Assembly (NCBI RefSeq): GCF_018599195.1 | Contig: NZ_JAHFVK010000001.1 | Location: 744,001 to 808,000, forward strand | DNA from: Croceibacterium selenioxidans | GTDB taxonomy: Bacteria > Pseudomonadota > Alphaproteobacteria > Sphingomonadales > Sphingomonadaceae | DNA length: 64,000 nucleotides | Reading direction: 5' to 3' | Notes under the pieces: model-generated | The model's database searches: none | Told to the model about the DNA's origin: nothing | The model's input: only the letters and a program-made list of their open reading frames with translations | Translations under genes and position numbers: made by a program | Part shown: positions 35,140-42,355 of the stretch, piece after piece | How the letters are laid out: the number at the start of each line of letters is the position of its first letter | Position numbering within the stretch: the stretch's first letter is position 1

Positions 35140-35898
35140 TTAGAAGTTGTCCTTTGCGGCCCGCAGACGAGCAAAAGTCTCAACTGGATCAAGGCCGCCC
35201 CAGCGATTACGCATCCCCTCTTGATCGGCTCGCAAGAAGGGGTTGGTCGCCAGCTCCCGCGTCAATTGCGTAGGCACCGTCGGCTCCCCGCGAGCGCGGC
35301 GTTCGTCGATCTCGCGCGCGTAGAGCTGCAATTCAATATTGTCGGGATCGGCATGGAGCGCGAACCGGGCGTTGGACTGGGTATATTCGTGGGCACAGTA
35401 GAGCGCCGTCTCTGGCGGCAAGGCTTTGAGGCGCGAGAGGCTCGCCCAGAATTGCTGTGGCGTTCCTTCGAACATCCGCCCGCAGCCAAGGGCGAACAGC
35501 GAATCGCCCACGAACGCGACGCCTGCCTGCGGTAGATGATAGGCCACGTGGCCCAGCGTGTGGCCCCCGACGTCGATCACATCGGCCATCCAACTGCCGA
35601 GTTGGACCGTGTCGCCATTAGCCACCGTGCGATCGAAGCCCTCGATCTTGGCTGCGTCACGACGAGGCGCGACAATGGTGCAACCGGTGGCCGCCTTGAT
35701 CGCCGCATTGCCGCCTGCGTGGTCGGGATGCCAATGGGTGTTCCAGATCTGCGTGATCCGCCAACCTTTCGCCGCCGCCTCGCGCAGGTAGACTTCCGCG
35801 TCCGGGGTATCGATGCAGATGGTTTCGCCGCTTTCCGGATCGTGCAGGAGGAAGCCGTAATTGTCGTTCAGGCAGGGGAATTGGTGGATTTCGAGCAT
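35140..35898 (-). CDS. gloB: Hydroxyacylglutathione hydrolase (glyoxalase II)
   Basis: 252-residue metallo-beta-lactamase-fold enzyme. Metal ligands are H55, H57, D59 and H60 (THWHPDHAGG), with VGGHTLGHVAYH and GDSLFALGCGR supplying others, and YCAHEYTQSNARF and the C-terminal RADQEGMRNRWG typical of GloB. It hydrolyses S-lactoylglutathione to lactate and glutathione in methylglyoxal detoxification. The start at MLEIHQFPC is supported by homology. It lies just downstream of a VOC-family gene. Confidence 0.92.
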   Translation of the reverse strand: MLEIHQFPCLNDNYGFLLHDPESGETICIDTPDAEVYLREAAAKGWRITQIWNTHWHPDHAGGNAAIKAATGCTIVAPRRDAAKIEGFDRTVANGDTVQLGSWMADVIDVGGHTLGHVAYHLPQAGVAFVGDSLFALGCGRMFEGTPQQFWASLSRLKALPPETALYCAHEYTQSNARFALHADPDNIELQLYAREIDERRARGEPTVPTQLTRELATNPFLRADQEGMRNRWGGLDPVETFARLRAAKDNF

Positions 35899-35903
35899 GG
35901 GCC

Positions 35904-36287
35904 TCATTTCAGGTTCAATTGCCAACTCACCCCGAAGCGGTCGGCGAGCCAGGTGAACAGCCTACTGAAGCCATAATTGCCGATCGGCATCATGACTCCG
36001 CCGCCGTCGCCCAGCGCTTCGGCGAGGGCCCGCAATTGGGCCTCGTCGTCGCATTCGATGAAGATGGAGGTCGAGGGGGTGAATGTGAAGGCGTGGACCG
36101 GCGCGCTGTCATAAAGCATGATCTCCAGCCCGCCCACACGGATGCGTGCCATTGCGACCTGGCCGGCCTGCGGACCTTCGGGGTGTTCCTGCAGCAGCAG
36201 TTCCTCGAAGTCGGGGAAAGCCGAGCGATAGAGCGCCAGGGCGCCGTTCGCGTCACCCTGGAACATCAGGAAAGGGGTTGCTCTCAT
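35904..36287 (-). CDS. VOC family protein (PhnB-like glyoxalase fold)
   Basis: 127 residues of the vicinal-oxygen-chelate fold, PhnB/3-demethylubiquinone methyltransferase-like subgroup. Features are the N-terminal PFLMFQGDANGALALYRSAF, central IRVGGLEIMLYDSA and C-terminal GFSRLFTWLADRFGVSWQL. The role is unknown, and the proximity to gloB suggests aldehyde or glyoxal metabolism only by association. The ATG overlaps the stop of the GFA gene (four bases). Confidence 0.8.
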   Translation of the reverse strand: MRATPFLMFQGDANGALALYRSAFPDFEELLLQEHPEGPQAGQVAMARIRVGGLEIMLYDSAPVHAFTFTPSTSIFIECDDEAQLRALAEALGDGGGVMMPIGNYGFSRLFTWLADRFGVSWQLNLK

Positions 36288-36700
36288 CGGTTTCGGTCTC
36301 CATCGCGCCCGCGGACAAATCCCGGTATCGTTTCGGGCAAGGCCAACCAGTGATGGCGGCTGTGTTCGTAGACCGAGCGGGCAGGGGGCGGGAAGGCGGG
36401 GTCGGCGAGGGTGCCGACCGTTATGCCGGTAATCCCGGGGTACTTGCTGGCGCGGCCGTAGAGAGTGCTGCCGCACTGCGGACAGAAGCCGGTGGTGAAG
36501 CTGTTCCCCTCGTCGGTCGCCCGCGAGTATTCGCGCGCCTCGCCTGTCAGGGCCACGCTTCCGTCGCTGAAATAGGCCATCACGCCGAACGGTGAGCCCG
36601 TGCGTTTCTGGCACTCGCGACAATGGCACAGCACGGTCATCGGCTCGGCACCATCATCGATCGCGGCGCGCAGGTTTCCGCACTGGCAGCTGGCTTCCAT
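36284..36700 (-). CDS. GFA family zinc protein
   Basis: 138 residues with the GFA-fold cysteine pattern: SCQCGNLRAAI at the N-terminus, CHCRECQKRTGSPFG and CPQCGSTLYG. The family is named after glutathione-dependent formaldehyde-activating enzyme, although that activity is contested. It is overlapped and followed by the VOC and gloB genes, forming a probable operon of glutathione/aldehyde-type functions. Confidence 0.85.
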   Translation of the reverse strand: MEASCQCGNLRAAIDDGAEPMTVLCHCRECQKRTGSPFGVMAYFSDGSVALTGEAREYSRATDEGNSFTTGFCPQCGSTLYGRASKYPGITGITVGTLADPAFPPPARSVYEHSRHHWLALPETIPGFVRGRDGDRNR

Positions 36701-36732
36701 TGCCCGAGTCTAGAAAGCCTGGCCCCAATAGG

Positions 36733-36768
36733 AAAGGCCCGCCCGCTCGGTTGAGCGGACGGGCCCTT
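36733..36768 (-). terminator. Rho-independent terminator of rpsA
   Basis: A 13-bp stem with one mismatch (36736-36748 with 36753-36765, loop GGTT) flanked by AAA and TTT, 26 bases past the rpsA stop on the minus strand. The symmetric A and T tracts could allow function in both directions. Confidence 0.8.
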
Positions 36769-36793
36769 TCGCTTTGGCCGATGCCAGAGAAGC

Positions 36794-38494
36794 TTACTGC
36801 TTCTTCAGAGCTTCGCCGAGGATGTCGCCGAGCGAGGCACCCGAGTCGGACGAACCGTACTGTTCGACAGCCTGCTTCTCTTCGGCGATCTGGCGCGCCT
36901 TGACCGAGAAGTTCGGCTTCTTCGAACGGTCGAAGCCAATGACCATGGCATCGAGCTTCTGGCCGGTCTGGAAGCGATCCGGACGCTGCTCGTCGCGGTC
37001 GCGGCCGAGGTCCGAACGCTTGATGAAGCCCGTCGCGCCATCGTCGCCTGCCTGCACTTCGAGGCCGCCATCGCGAACTTCGAGGACGGTCACGGTGACC
37101 ACGTCATTCTTCTTCAGGCCACCGCCACTGCTGACGCCGCCGGCCGCCGGAGCGCCCTTTTCGAGCTGCTTCATGCCGAGGCTGATGCGCTCCTTCTCGA
37201 CATCGACGTCGAGAACGATCGCGTTGACCTGCTCACCCTTGCGGTGCAGCGCCAGCGCGTCTTCGCCCGAGATGCCCCAAGCGATATCCGACATGTGGAC
37301 CATGCCGTCGACGTCGCCCGGAAGGCCGATGAACAGGCCGAACTCGGTGGCGTTCTTGACTTCGCCTTCGACGGTCGAACCGACCGGATGCTTGTCGGCG
37401 AACTCTTCCCACGGATTGCCCTGAGCCTGCTTGAGGCCGAGCGAGATGCGGCGCTTGTCGGAATCGACCTCGAGCACGACAACTTCGACTTCCTGGCTGG
37501 TCGAGACGATCTTGCCCGGGTGGACGTTCTTCTTGGTCCAGCTCATTTCCGAAACGTGGACCAGGCCTTCGATGCCGGCCTCGAGCTCGACGAACGCACC
37601 GTATTCGGTGATGTTCGTGACCACGCCCGATACCTTGGCGCCGACCGGGTACTTGGCAGCAACGCCTTCCCACGGATCGCTCTCAAGCTGCTTCATGCCC
37701 AGGCTGATGCGCTGGGTGTCGGCGTTGATGCGGATGATCTGGACCTTCACGGTGTCGCCGATGGCGATCACTTCGCTCGGGTGGTTGACGCGCTTGTAGC
37801 TCATGTCGGTGACATGGAGCAGGCCGTCGATGCCGCCGAGGTCGACGAACGCACCGTAGTCGGTGATGTTCTTGACCACGCCGTCGATGACCTGGCCTTC
37901 GGTCAGGCGATCGATCAGTTCGCTGCGCTGTTCGGCGCGGGTCTCTTCGAGGACCGCGCGGCGCGACACGACGATGTTGCCGCGGCGGCGGTCCATCTTC
38001 AGGATCTGGAACGGCTGCGGCATGTCCATCAGCGGGGTAACGTCGCGGACCGGGCGGATGTCGACCTGGCTGCCCGGAAGGAAGGCCACGGCGCCGTCGA
38101 GGTCGACAGTGAAGCCGCCCTTGACGCGGCCGAAGATGCGGCCTTCGACGCGCTTGCCTTCGCCGAACTCGCTTTCAAGCTTGTCCCACGCGGCTTCGCG
38201 GCGAGCGCGGTCGCGGCTCAGCATCGCTTCGCCTTCGGAATTTTCTACGCGGTCGACGAAGACTTCGACTTCGTCACCGACCTTGAGGGTCTGATCGTCT
38301 TCACCGCGGGCGAATTCGCGCAGGGCCACGCGGCCTTCGCTCTTCAGGCCCACGTCGATCACGGCCATGCCGTTTTCGATGGCGGTGATGGTGCCCTTGA
38401 CTACGCGGCCTTCAAAGCCGCCGTCGGCGCCGCCGAGTTGTTCATCGAGGAGTTTCGCGAAATCGTCGCGAGTCGGATTGGCGGTAGATGCCAT
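36794..38494 (-). CDS. rpsA: 30S ribosomal protein S1
   Basis: 566 residues, the size of six-domain S1 proteins. S1 (OB-fold) repeats are evident from blocks such as GTITAIENGMAVIDVG, GRVKGGFTVDLDG, KNITDYGAFVDLGG, VTNITEYGAFVELE and VKNATEFGLFIGLPG, with SLGMKQL or SLGLKQA linkers. It binds mRNA upstream of the start site on the 30S subunit. cmk, its common upstream neighbour, is about 5.2 kb away, so rpsA must be transcribed from its own leader in 38495-38868. Confidence 0.97.
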   Translation of the reverse strand: MASTANPTRDDFAKLLDEQLGGADGGFEGRVVKGTITAIENGMAVIDVGLKSEGRVALREFARGEDDQTLKVGDEVEVFVDRVENSEGEAMLSRDRARREAAWDKLESEFGEGKRVEGRIFGRVKGGFTVDLDGAVAFLPGSQVDIRPVRDVTPLMDMPQPFQILKMDRRRGNIVVSRRAVLEETRAEQRSELIDRLTEGQVIDGVVKNITDYGAFVDLGGIDGLLHVTDMSYKRVNHPSEVIAIGDTVKVQIIRINADTQRISLGMKQLESDPWEGVAAKYPVGAKVSGVVTNITEYGAFVELEAGIEGLVHVSEMSWTKKNVHPGKIVSTSQEVEVVVLEVDSDKRRISLGLKQAQGNPWEEFADKHPVGSTVEGEVKNATEFGLFIGLPGDVDGMVHMSDIAWGISGEDALALHRKGEQVNAIVLDVDVEKERISLGMKQLEKGAPAAGGVSSGGGLKKNDVVTVTVLEVRDGGLEVQAGDDGATGFIKRSDLGRDRDEQRPDRFQTGQKLDAMVIGFDRSKKPNFSVKARQIAEEKQAVEQYGSSDSGASLGDILGEALKKQ

Positions 38495-38868
38495 GTCTGT
38501 CAGTGTCCTAATTCACGTTTTTTCCGGCCAGGCGGTTGAATCCGCCGGTCTTGATGGCCGAACCGCCTGCGGGGCCGAATGCCGGCGCAGGCATCCACCG
38601 GGATTTCCCGCCGGTGCGCGAGTGAAAAGCGGGAGAGTGGCGAGGCTTGCCCGCCGCCGATTCATCCGCCTGTCTTGAGGAGCCGTCTATTGCGGCCCTG
38701 CACCCGCGACCGGACAAAAAGCCCCGTCGGACGGGCGCGCGGATAGGCGAGAGAGGCGCAAATGGCAAGCAAAAGCGTCGCTTGCCTGAACGTAGGGGTG
38801 ACGGGGTGACACGGTAAAGTGTCGACTTGGAAAAGTGTCAACTTGGGTTCGGCTTGGGCGACGTCCGC
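38495..38868. other. Spacer upstream of rpsA
   Basis: 374 bases without a gene. It should hold the rpsA promoter and leader (minus strand); several short hairpins are visible, including CCGGCCAGGCGG...CCGCC at 38523-38550 and GCCCCGTCGGACGGGC near 38720. No autoregulatory S1-binding structure could be defined by eye. At its left-gene end lies a 15-bp direct repeat (38816-38846). Confidence 0.4.
38816..38846. repeat. 15-bp direct repeat AAAGTGTC(G/A)ACTTGG
   Basis: Two copies, 38816-38830 and 38832-38846, differ at one base and are separated by one base. A related GTGACAC lies just before. The pair sits 22 bp past the stop of the SARP-hydrolase gene. It may be a regulatory binding site or a decayed repeat. 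Confidence 0.6.
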
Positions 38869-40455
38869 CTAGTCGCGCGGGTTGGCGAGGAATTCCCTGA
38901 TATGGGCGATCAGCTCCGGCCAGGCAGGTTCCTGCGCGAGGACCAGGTGGTTAGGGCTGTCGAGAGGCACGAAGCGGGCGCCTTCGATGTGGCGCGCGAG
39001 GATGCGGCCCGCCTCGAAGGGCACCACGGAGTCGTTGCGGCTATGCAGGATCAAGGTCGGCACCTTGACCTTGCGTAGCAGGTGACGGACGTCGATCACC
39101 CCGAGCGCGCGCTGCAACCGCTGGGCCCCCTCCGGCGAGGCGGAGATGCGTTGCAGCTCGTTGAACCACTGGGCCTGCTCGTCGGTCGCTTCGGGAAAGT
39201 AGAGCGTCGTGAACATCTGGCGAAAGGCCGGGTTCCCCTGGCCCCAGCCGACGCCGGTCAAGGTCACCATCGCCTCGCGACGGGCCAGTTCTTCCGGATC
39301 GTTGCGGGACTTCCAGCCTTGCGAGTAGCCCCCATAGAGGATCATCGAGCGTACCCGCTCCGGGTGGCGCACCGCGTAGGCAATCGAGACGGCGCACCCT
39401 TGCGAGATGCCCAGGAGGTCGAACTGCTCGACACCGGCCGCGTCGACCACTGTCTCTAGATCCTGTACGAAGGCTTCGAACGACAGGTCCGCCACTTTCC
39501 AGTCGGACAGGCCGTTGCCGCGCTCGTCGTAGCGAACGAGCTTGTGATCGCGCGAAAGTGCTTCGATCCAGTGGCTCCAGATCGGGCTCTCCCATTCGAA
39601 CTCGAGATGGTTGAGCCAGTTGGCGGTCTTGACCAGCGGCGGCCCATTGCCCACGCAGCTATAGGCCAGGCCGGTGCCGTCGCGCGCCGTACAGAACTCG
39701 ACGCGTTGGCGGATGACGGGTTTGCCGTTTTCACGCGCGACGGGACGAGGGGCGGCCGTGGCTGCCGATCTGACCGGCCGGGTGAGTGCCGCCTCCGCCT
39801 CGATCCCGGCTGCCTCGAGCGTGCGGACCGCAACGCCGCGCTGCGCCTCCGCCTCGTCACTTCGCCCGGCATCAGCGAGCAGCGCGACCAGTGTAACCCA
39901 CCCGTCCTCGCCAAGTGGGTCCGCCTCGACGACACTGCGGGCAAAAGGCAGCGCCCGCTCCGGCTCGTCTGCCAACAAGCCGATCAGCTTGCGCCACACA
40001 CGCAACTGGCGCTGGCGCACATCCTCTCGAGTAGCCAGAAGCCAGGATTCGAATTCCTCGCAGCCTCGCAAGTGGAGACCCGGCGCGAACTCGCCACGAA
40101 TTCGGGCGGCGGTTTCGAGCGTGCCGATGTCGTCGCTCGCCGCCGCTTCTTCGATACGGGCGAAGTCGCAGTGCGATCCGGTCATCTCAAGTCGGACGGT
40201 TTCCCGGTCGGCGAGAAGGTGGGGCGCATCGGGTTCATCCACGGCCTGGCGCAATTTGCTGAGACTCCAGCGCAAGGCCCCCTTGGGATCGTCAGGCACA
40301 TTCCAGAATAGCGAACAGAGCGCATCGCGGCGATGCTCCCTGCCGGTCACCGCCAGATAGGCGAGCAGCGCGCGCGTTTTCGCCGACGCCGGAAGGGCGA
40401 CCTCTTGCGCGTCACGGCGCACGGCGATCTCGCCGATGAGCGAAAGATTGATCAG
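38869..40455 (-). CDS. SARP-type regulator (wHTH-BTAD) fused to an alpha/beta hydrolase
   Basis: About 528 residues in two halves. The first (about 1-245) is a SARP-like module: winged helix (VALPASAKTRALLAYLA, WNVPDDPKGALRWSLSKLRQ) plus the helical BTAD domain. The second (about 260-525) is an alpha/beta hydrolase with RDGTGLAYSCVGNGPPLV, YDERGNGLSD, nucleophile in LLGISQGCAVS, an acid in SRNDSVVPF and histidine in SPNHLVL. Similar hydrolases are found fused to SARP, LuxR or cyclase domains, probably as ligand sensors. A CTG at 40455 with AAAGGAGG five bases upstream is the likely start, because the wHTH needs residues before the first GTG (40422). It is divergent from the diiron-OsmC genes. 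Confidence 0.8.
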   Translation of the reverse strand: MINLSLIGEIAVRRDAQEVALPASAKTRALLAYLAVTGREHRRDALCSLFWNVPDDPKGALRWSLSKLRQAVDEPDAPHLLADRETVRLEMTGSHCDFARIEEAAASDDIGTLETAARIRGEFAPGLHLRGCEEFESWLLATREDVRQRQLRVWRKLIGLLADEPERALPFARSVVEADPLGEDGWVTLVALLADAGRSDEAEAQRGVAVRTLEAAGIEAEAALTRPVRSAATAAPRPVARENGKPVIRQRVEFCTARDGTGLAYSCVGNGPPLVKTANWLNHLEFEWESPIWSHWIEALSRDHKLVRYDERGNGLSDWKVADLSFEAFVQDLETVVDAAGVEQFDLLGISQGCAVSIAYAVRHPERVRSMILYGGYSQGWKSRNDPEELARREAMVTLTGVGWGQGNPAFRQMFTTLYFPEATDEQAQWFNELQRISASPEGAQRLQRALGVIDVRHLLRKVKVPTLILHSRNDSVVPFEAGRILARHIEGARFVPLDSPNHLVLAQEPAWPELIAHIREFLANPRD

Positions 40456-40497
40456 CCCCGCCTCCTTTGGAGAAGCGACCCGCCGTGGAAACTAAGG

Positions 40498-40551
40498 GCT
40501 GCGCTACGCAGCGTCAAATTCCACGCTCGTTCCCACGCTCTCTCTCACGCT
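40498..40551. promoter_or_regulatory. Probable SARP operator: three CACGCT repeats at 12-bp spacing, with adjacent palindrome
   Basis: CCACGCT (40521-40527), CCACGCT (40533-40539) and TCACGCT (40545-40551) recur at exactly 12-bp intervals. SARP regulators bind direct heptamer repeats spaced about one helical turn. Just upstream lies the palindrome GCTGCG-CTA-CGCAGC (40498-40512). Both sit in the 153-bp gap between the SARP-hydrolase gene and its divergent neighbours. Confidence 0.5.
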
Positions 40552-40608
40552 GTGGCTCCATTGGGCACCCAGCGCCGCACGACGCGACGCGCAATTGAGG
40601 AAGAGACG

Positions 40609-40737
40609 ATGAAGACGACGAGCCCCTCGCGGCCCCAGTCAGCTTTTGCCGGTCTTGCCGCGGCGTTCGCCTGCAGCGGGCTCTGGCTCGGCCTCGGGCT
40701 GTTCATGTTTGCGATGCAGGGCGGGGGAGTGGCCTGA
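40609..40737 (+). CDS. 42-residue single-span membrane peptide
   Basis: A short gene with a strong ribosome site (TTGAGGAAGAGACG before the ATG). The product has a polar, serine/proline-rich N-terminus (MKTTSPSRPQSAFAG) and one hydrophobic helix (LAAAFACSGLWLGLGLFMFA) ending in QGGGVA. It is the first gene of the plus-strand arm, 48 bases before the diiron protein. No family was recognised. It could be a membrane tether or regulator for the downstream proteins. Confidence 0.6.
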   Translation: MKTTSPSRPQSAFAGLAAAFACSGLWLGLGLFMFAMQGGGVA

Positions 40738-40785
40738 CACTCCCGCCCAGGTACCGCCCCAACCAGTACCTTCAAGGAATTCGAC

Positions 40786-41697
40786 ATGTATCACGACTTC
40801 AATTTCGCTAGCGTACTGTCTGCCTCCGCGCGGGCGGCGTGGCAAATCGAGGATATCCTGCCCGAAGGGGCGGCGCTCGATTTCTCGCGTCCTTTCATGC
40901 CCGAAAATCTGGCCCGAACCGACGTCCCTGAGGAACTGTCGGAAGCCGAGCGGCGCGTCCTCAATCAGATCCGCGGCCACGAATATCTCGTGATTTTCGG
41001 TCTGGTCGAAGAGTTCATCCTGCCGTTCGTCCTCGACCACGCCCGGCCGCAGCTGAACGGCGACGATGCCCGGGTGCGAGCGCTGCTCAACTTCGCGGGC
41101 GAGGAAGCCAAGCACATCGACTTGTTCAAGCGCTTCCACGCCTGCTTCGTGCGCGATTTCGGCAGCGCGTGCGCGGTGATCGGACCACCCGAGGCAATCG
41201 GGGCCGAAGTCCTGCGCCATGATCCGCTCGCGGTGGCGCTGGTCATCCTGCAGATCGAATGGATGACGCAGCGTCATTACGTCGACAGCGTCCGTGACGA
41301 CAGCGGTCTCGATCCGCTGTTCAAGAGCCTGCTCAAGCACCACTGGATGGAAGAGGCGCACCACGCAAAGCTCGACACGCTCATGGTCGAGGCGCTGGCC
41401 GAGAACCGCGACGAGGCGTCGATTCAGAGCGCTCTCGACGAGTATCTCGAGATCGGGATGTTCCTCGACGGCGGACTGAAGACGCAGGCCGGCCTCAATC
41501 TCGACGCTTTCGAGAAGGCGGTGGGCCGCACGCTGGGCGCTGACGAGCGCGCCGCACTGCTCGCTCAACAGCACCAGGCGCTGCGCTGGACCTACCTCGG
41601 TTCCGGCATGACCCACCCGAAGTTCGTGGCCACGCTGGCCGCGATGTCCCCCGCCGCGCGCGACCGCATCGCCGAAGTCGCGCCGGCCTTTTGCTGA
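40786..41697 (+). CDS. Ferritin-like diiron protein (AurF-like fold)
   Basis: 303 residues, no signal peptide. Two copies of the diiron carboxylate pattern are visible: E76 (LVEEFILP) with E107 and H110 (GEEAKHIDLF), then E158 (LQIEWMTQRHY) with E190 and H193 (MEEAHHAKLD). This is the Ex(about 30)ExxH doublet of ferritin-like oxygenases such as AurF and related N-oxygenases. Substrate unknown. It lies 24 bases before the OsmC gene, both preceded by AAGGA-type ribosome sites, so co-expression is likely. The family name is inferred from motifs only. Confidence 0.7.
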   Translation: MYHDFNFASVLSASARAAWQIEDILPEGAALDFSRPFMPENLARTDVPEELSEAERRVLNQIRGHEYLVIFGLVEEFILPFVLDHARPQLNGDDARVRALLNFAGEEAKHIDLFKRFHACFVRDFGSACAVIGPPEAIGAEVLRHDPLAVALVILQIEWMTQRHYVDSVRDDSGLDPLFKSLLKHHWMEEAHHAKLDTLMVEALAENRDEASIQSALDEYLEIGMFLDGGLKTQAGLNLDAFEKAVGRTLGADERAALLAQQHQALRWTYLGSGMTHPKFVATLAAMSPAARDRIAEVAPAFC

Positions 41698-41721
41698 CCC
41701 CCACGACAAAGGAGATTTGAA

Positions 41722-42279
41722 ATGCTCGATGTTGCCCAGAAGAACGCCGTCAACGGCATCGATCTCGACGCGCTCACCGAAGCCGCCGAGGCGATCAAGC
41801 AGGATCCGGCCAATGGCGTGGTCGCCTTCCGCGTCCGCACCGAATGGACCGGGCAAACCCGCTCGGAGACGACGATAGACAGCGTCACCATGGGTGGCGA
41901 ACGCATCGCCCGGCGTCACAAGATCGTCGCCGACGAGCCCTACGAACTGCTCGGCACCGACAGCGCTCCCAATCCGCAGGAACTGCTGATGAGCGCGATC
42001 AACGCCTGCATGACCGTGGGCTACGTTGCCCAGGCCGCGGTGCGCGGAATCACGCTAACGACCTGCCGCATCGAGATGGCCGGTGAGCTCGACCTGCGAG
42101 GATTCCTCGGCCTCGATGCGAGCGTGCCCAACGGGTACCGCAAGCTCGACTACATAGTCACGCTCGAGGGCGACGGCACTCGTGAGCAGTACGAGGAGAT
42201 TCACCAAGCGGTGATGGCCACCTCGCCCAACTTCTACAACATCAACCGGGCGATCGAAATGAACGGGCGCCTGGCCTGA
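41722..42279 (+). CDS. OsmC-like protein with incomplete catalytic pair
   Basis: 185 residues with the OsmC fold: NPQELLMSAINACMTVGYV carries the first redox cysteine (C96). At the second site, where OsmC/Ohr have a CPV-type motif, the sequence is TSPNFYNINRAI, so the peroxidatic partner is serine (S168). C115 (TTCRIE) is elsewhere. It therefore may not work as a thiol peroxidase; it could bind a ligand or use a single-cysteine mechanism. It lies between the diiron protein and the cyclase. Confidence 0.75.
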   Translation: MLDVAQKNAVNGIDLDALTEAAEAIKQDPANGVVAFRVRTEWTGQTRSETTIDSVTMGGERIARRHKIVADEPYELLGTDSAPNPQELLMSAINACMTVGYVAQAAVRGITLTTCRIEMAGELDLRGFLGLDASVPNGYRKLDYIVTLEGDGTREQYEEIHQAVMATSPNFYNINRAIEMNGRLA

Positions 42280-42284
42280 TTCCC

Positions 42285-42330
42285 CATCCGTCCCGGCAAT
42301 CCCCACATTCCGCGCCTGCCGGGACGGATG
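42285..42330. terminator. Long inverted repeat between osmC-like and cyclase genes
   Basis: Arms CATCCGTCCCGGCA (42285-42298) and TGCCGGGACGGATG (42317-42330), a perfect 14-bp stem with an 18-nt loop. No T tract follows. It may end or attenuate the upstream transcript, or protect its 3' end, before the cyclase gene 25 bases later. Confidence 0.6.
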
Positions 42331-42355
42331 CCTCGCTCCGATACTGCTTGTACCC

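Noticed and set aside
40333-40608. Longer form of the 42-residue membrane peptide
   Set aside because: The upstream extension overlaps the regulator gene and is arginine-rich without family features; the strong ribosome site supports the short form.
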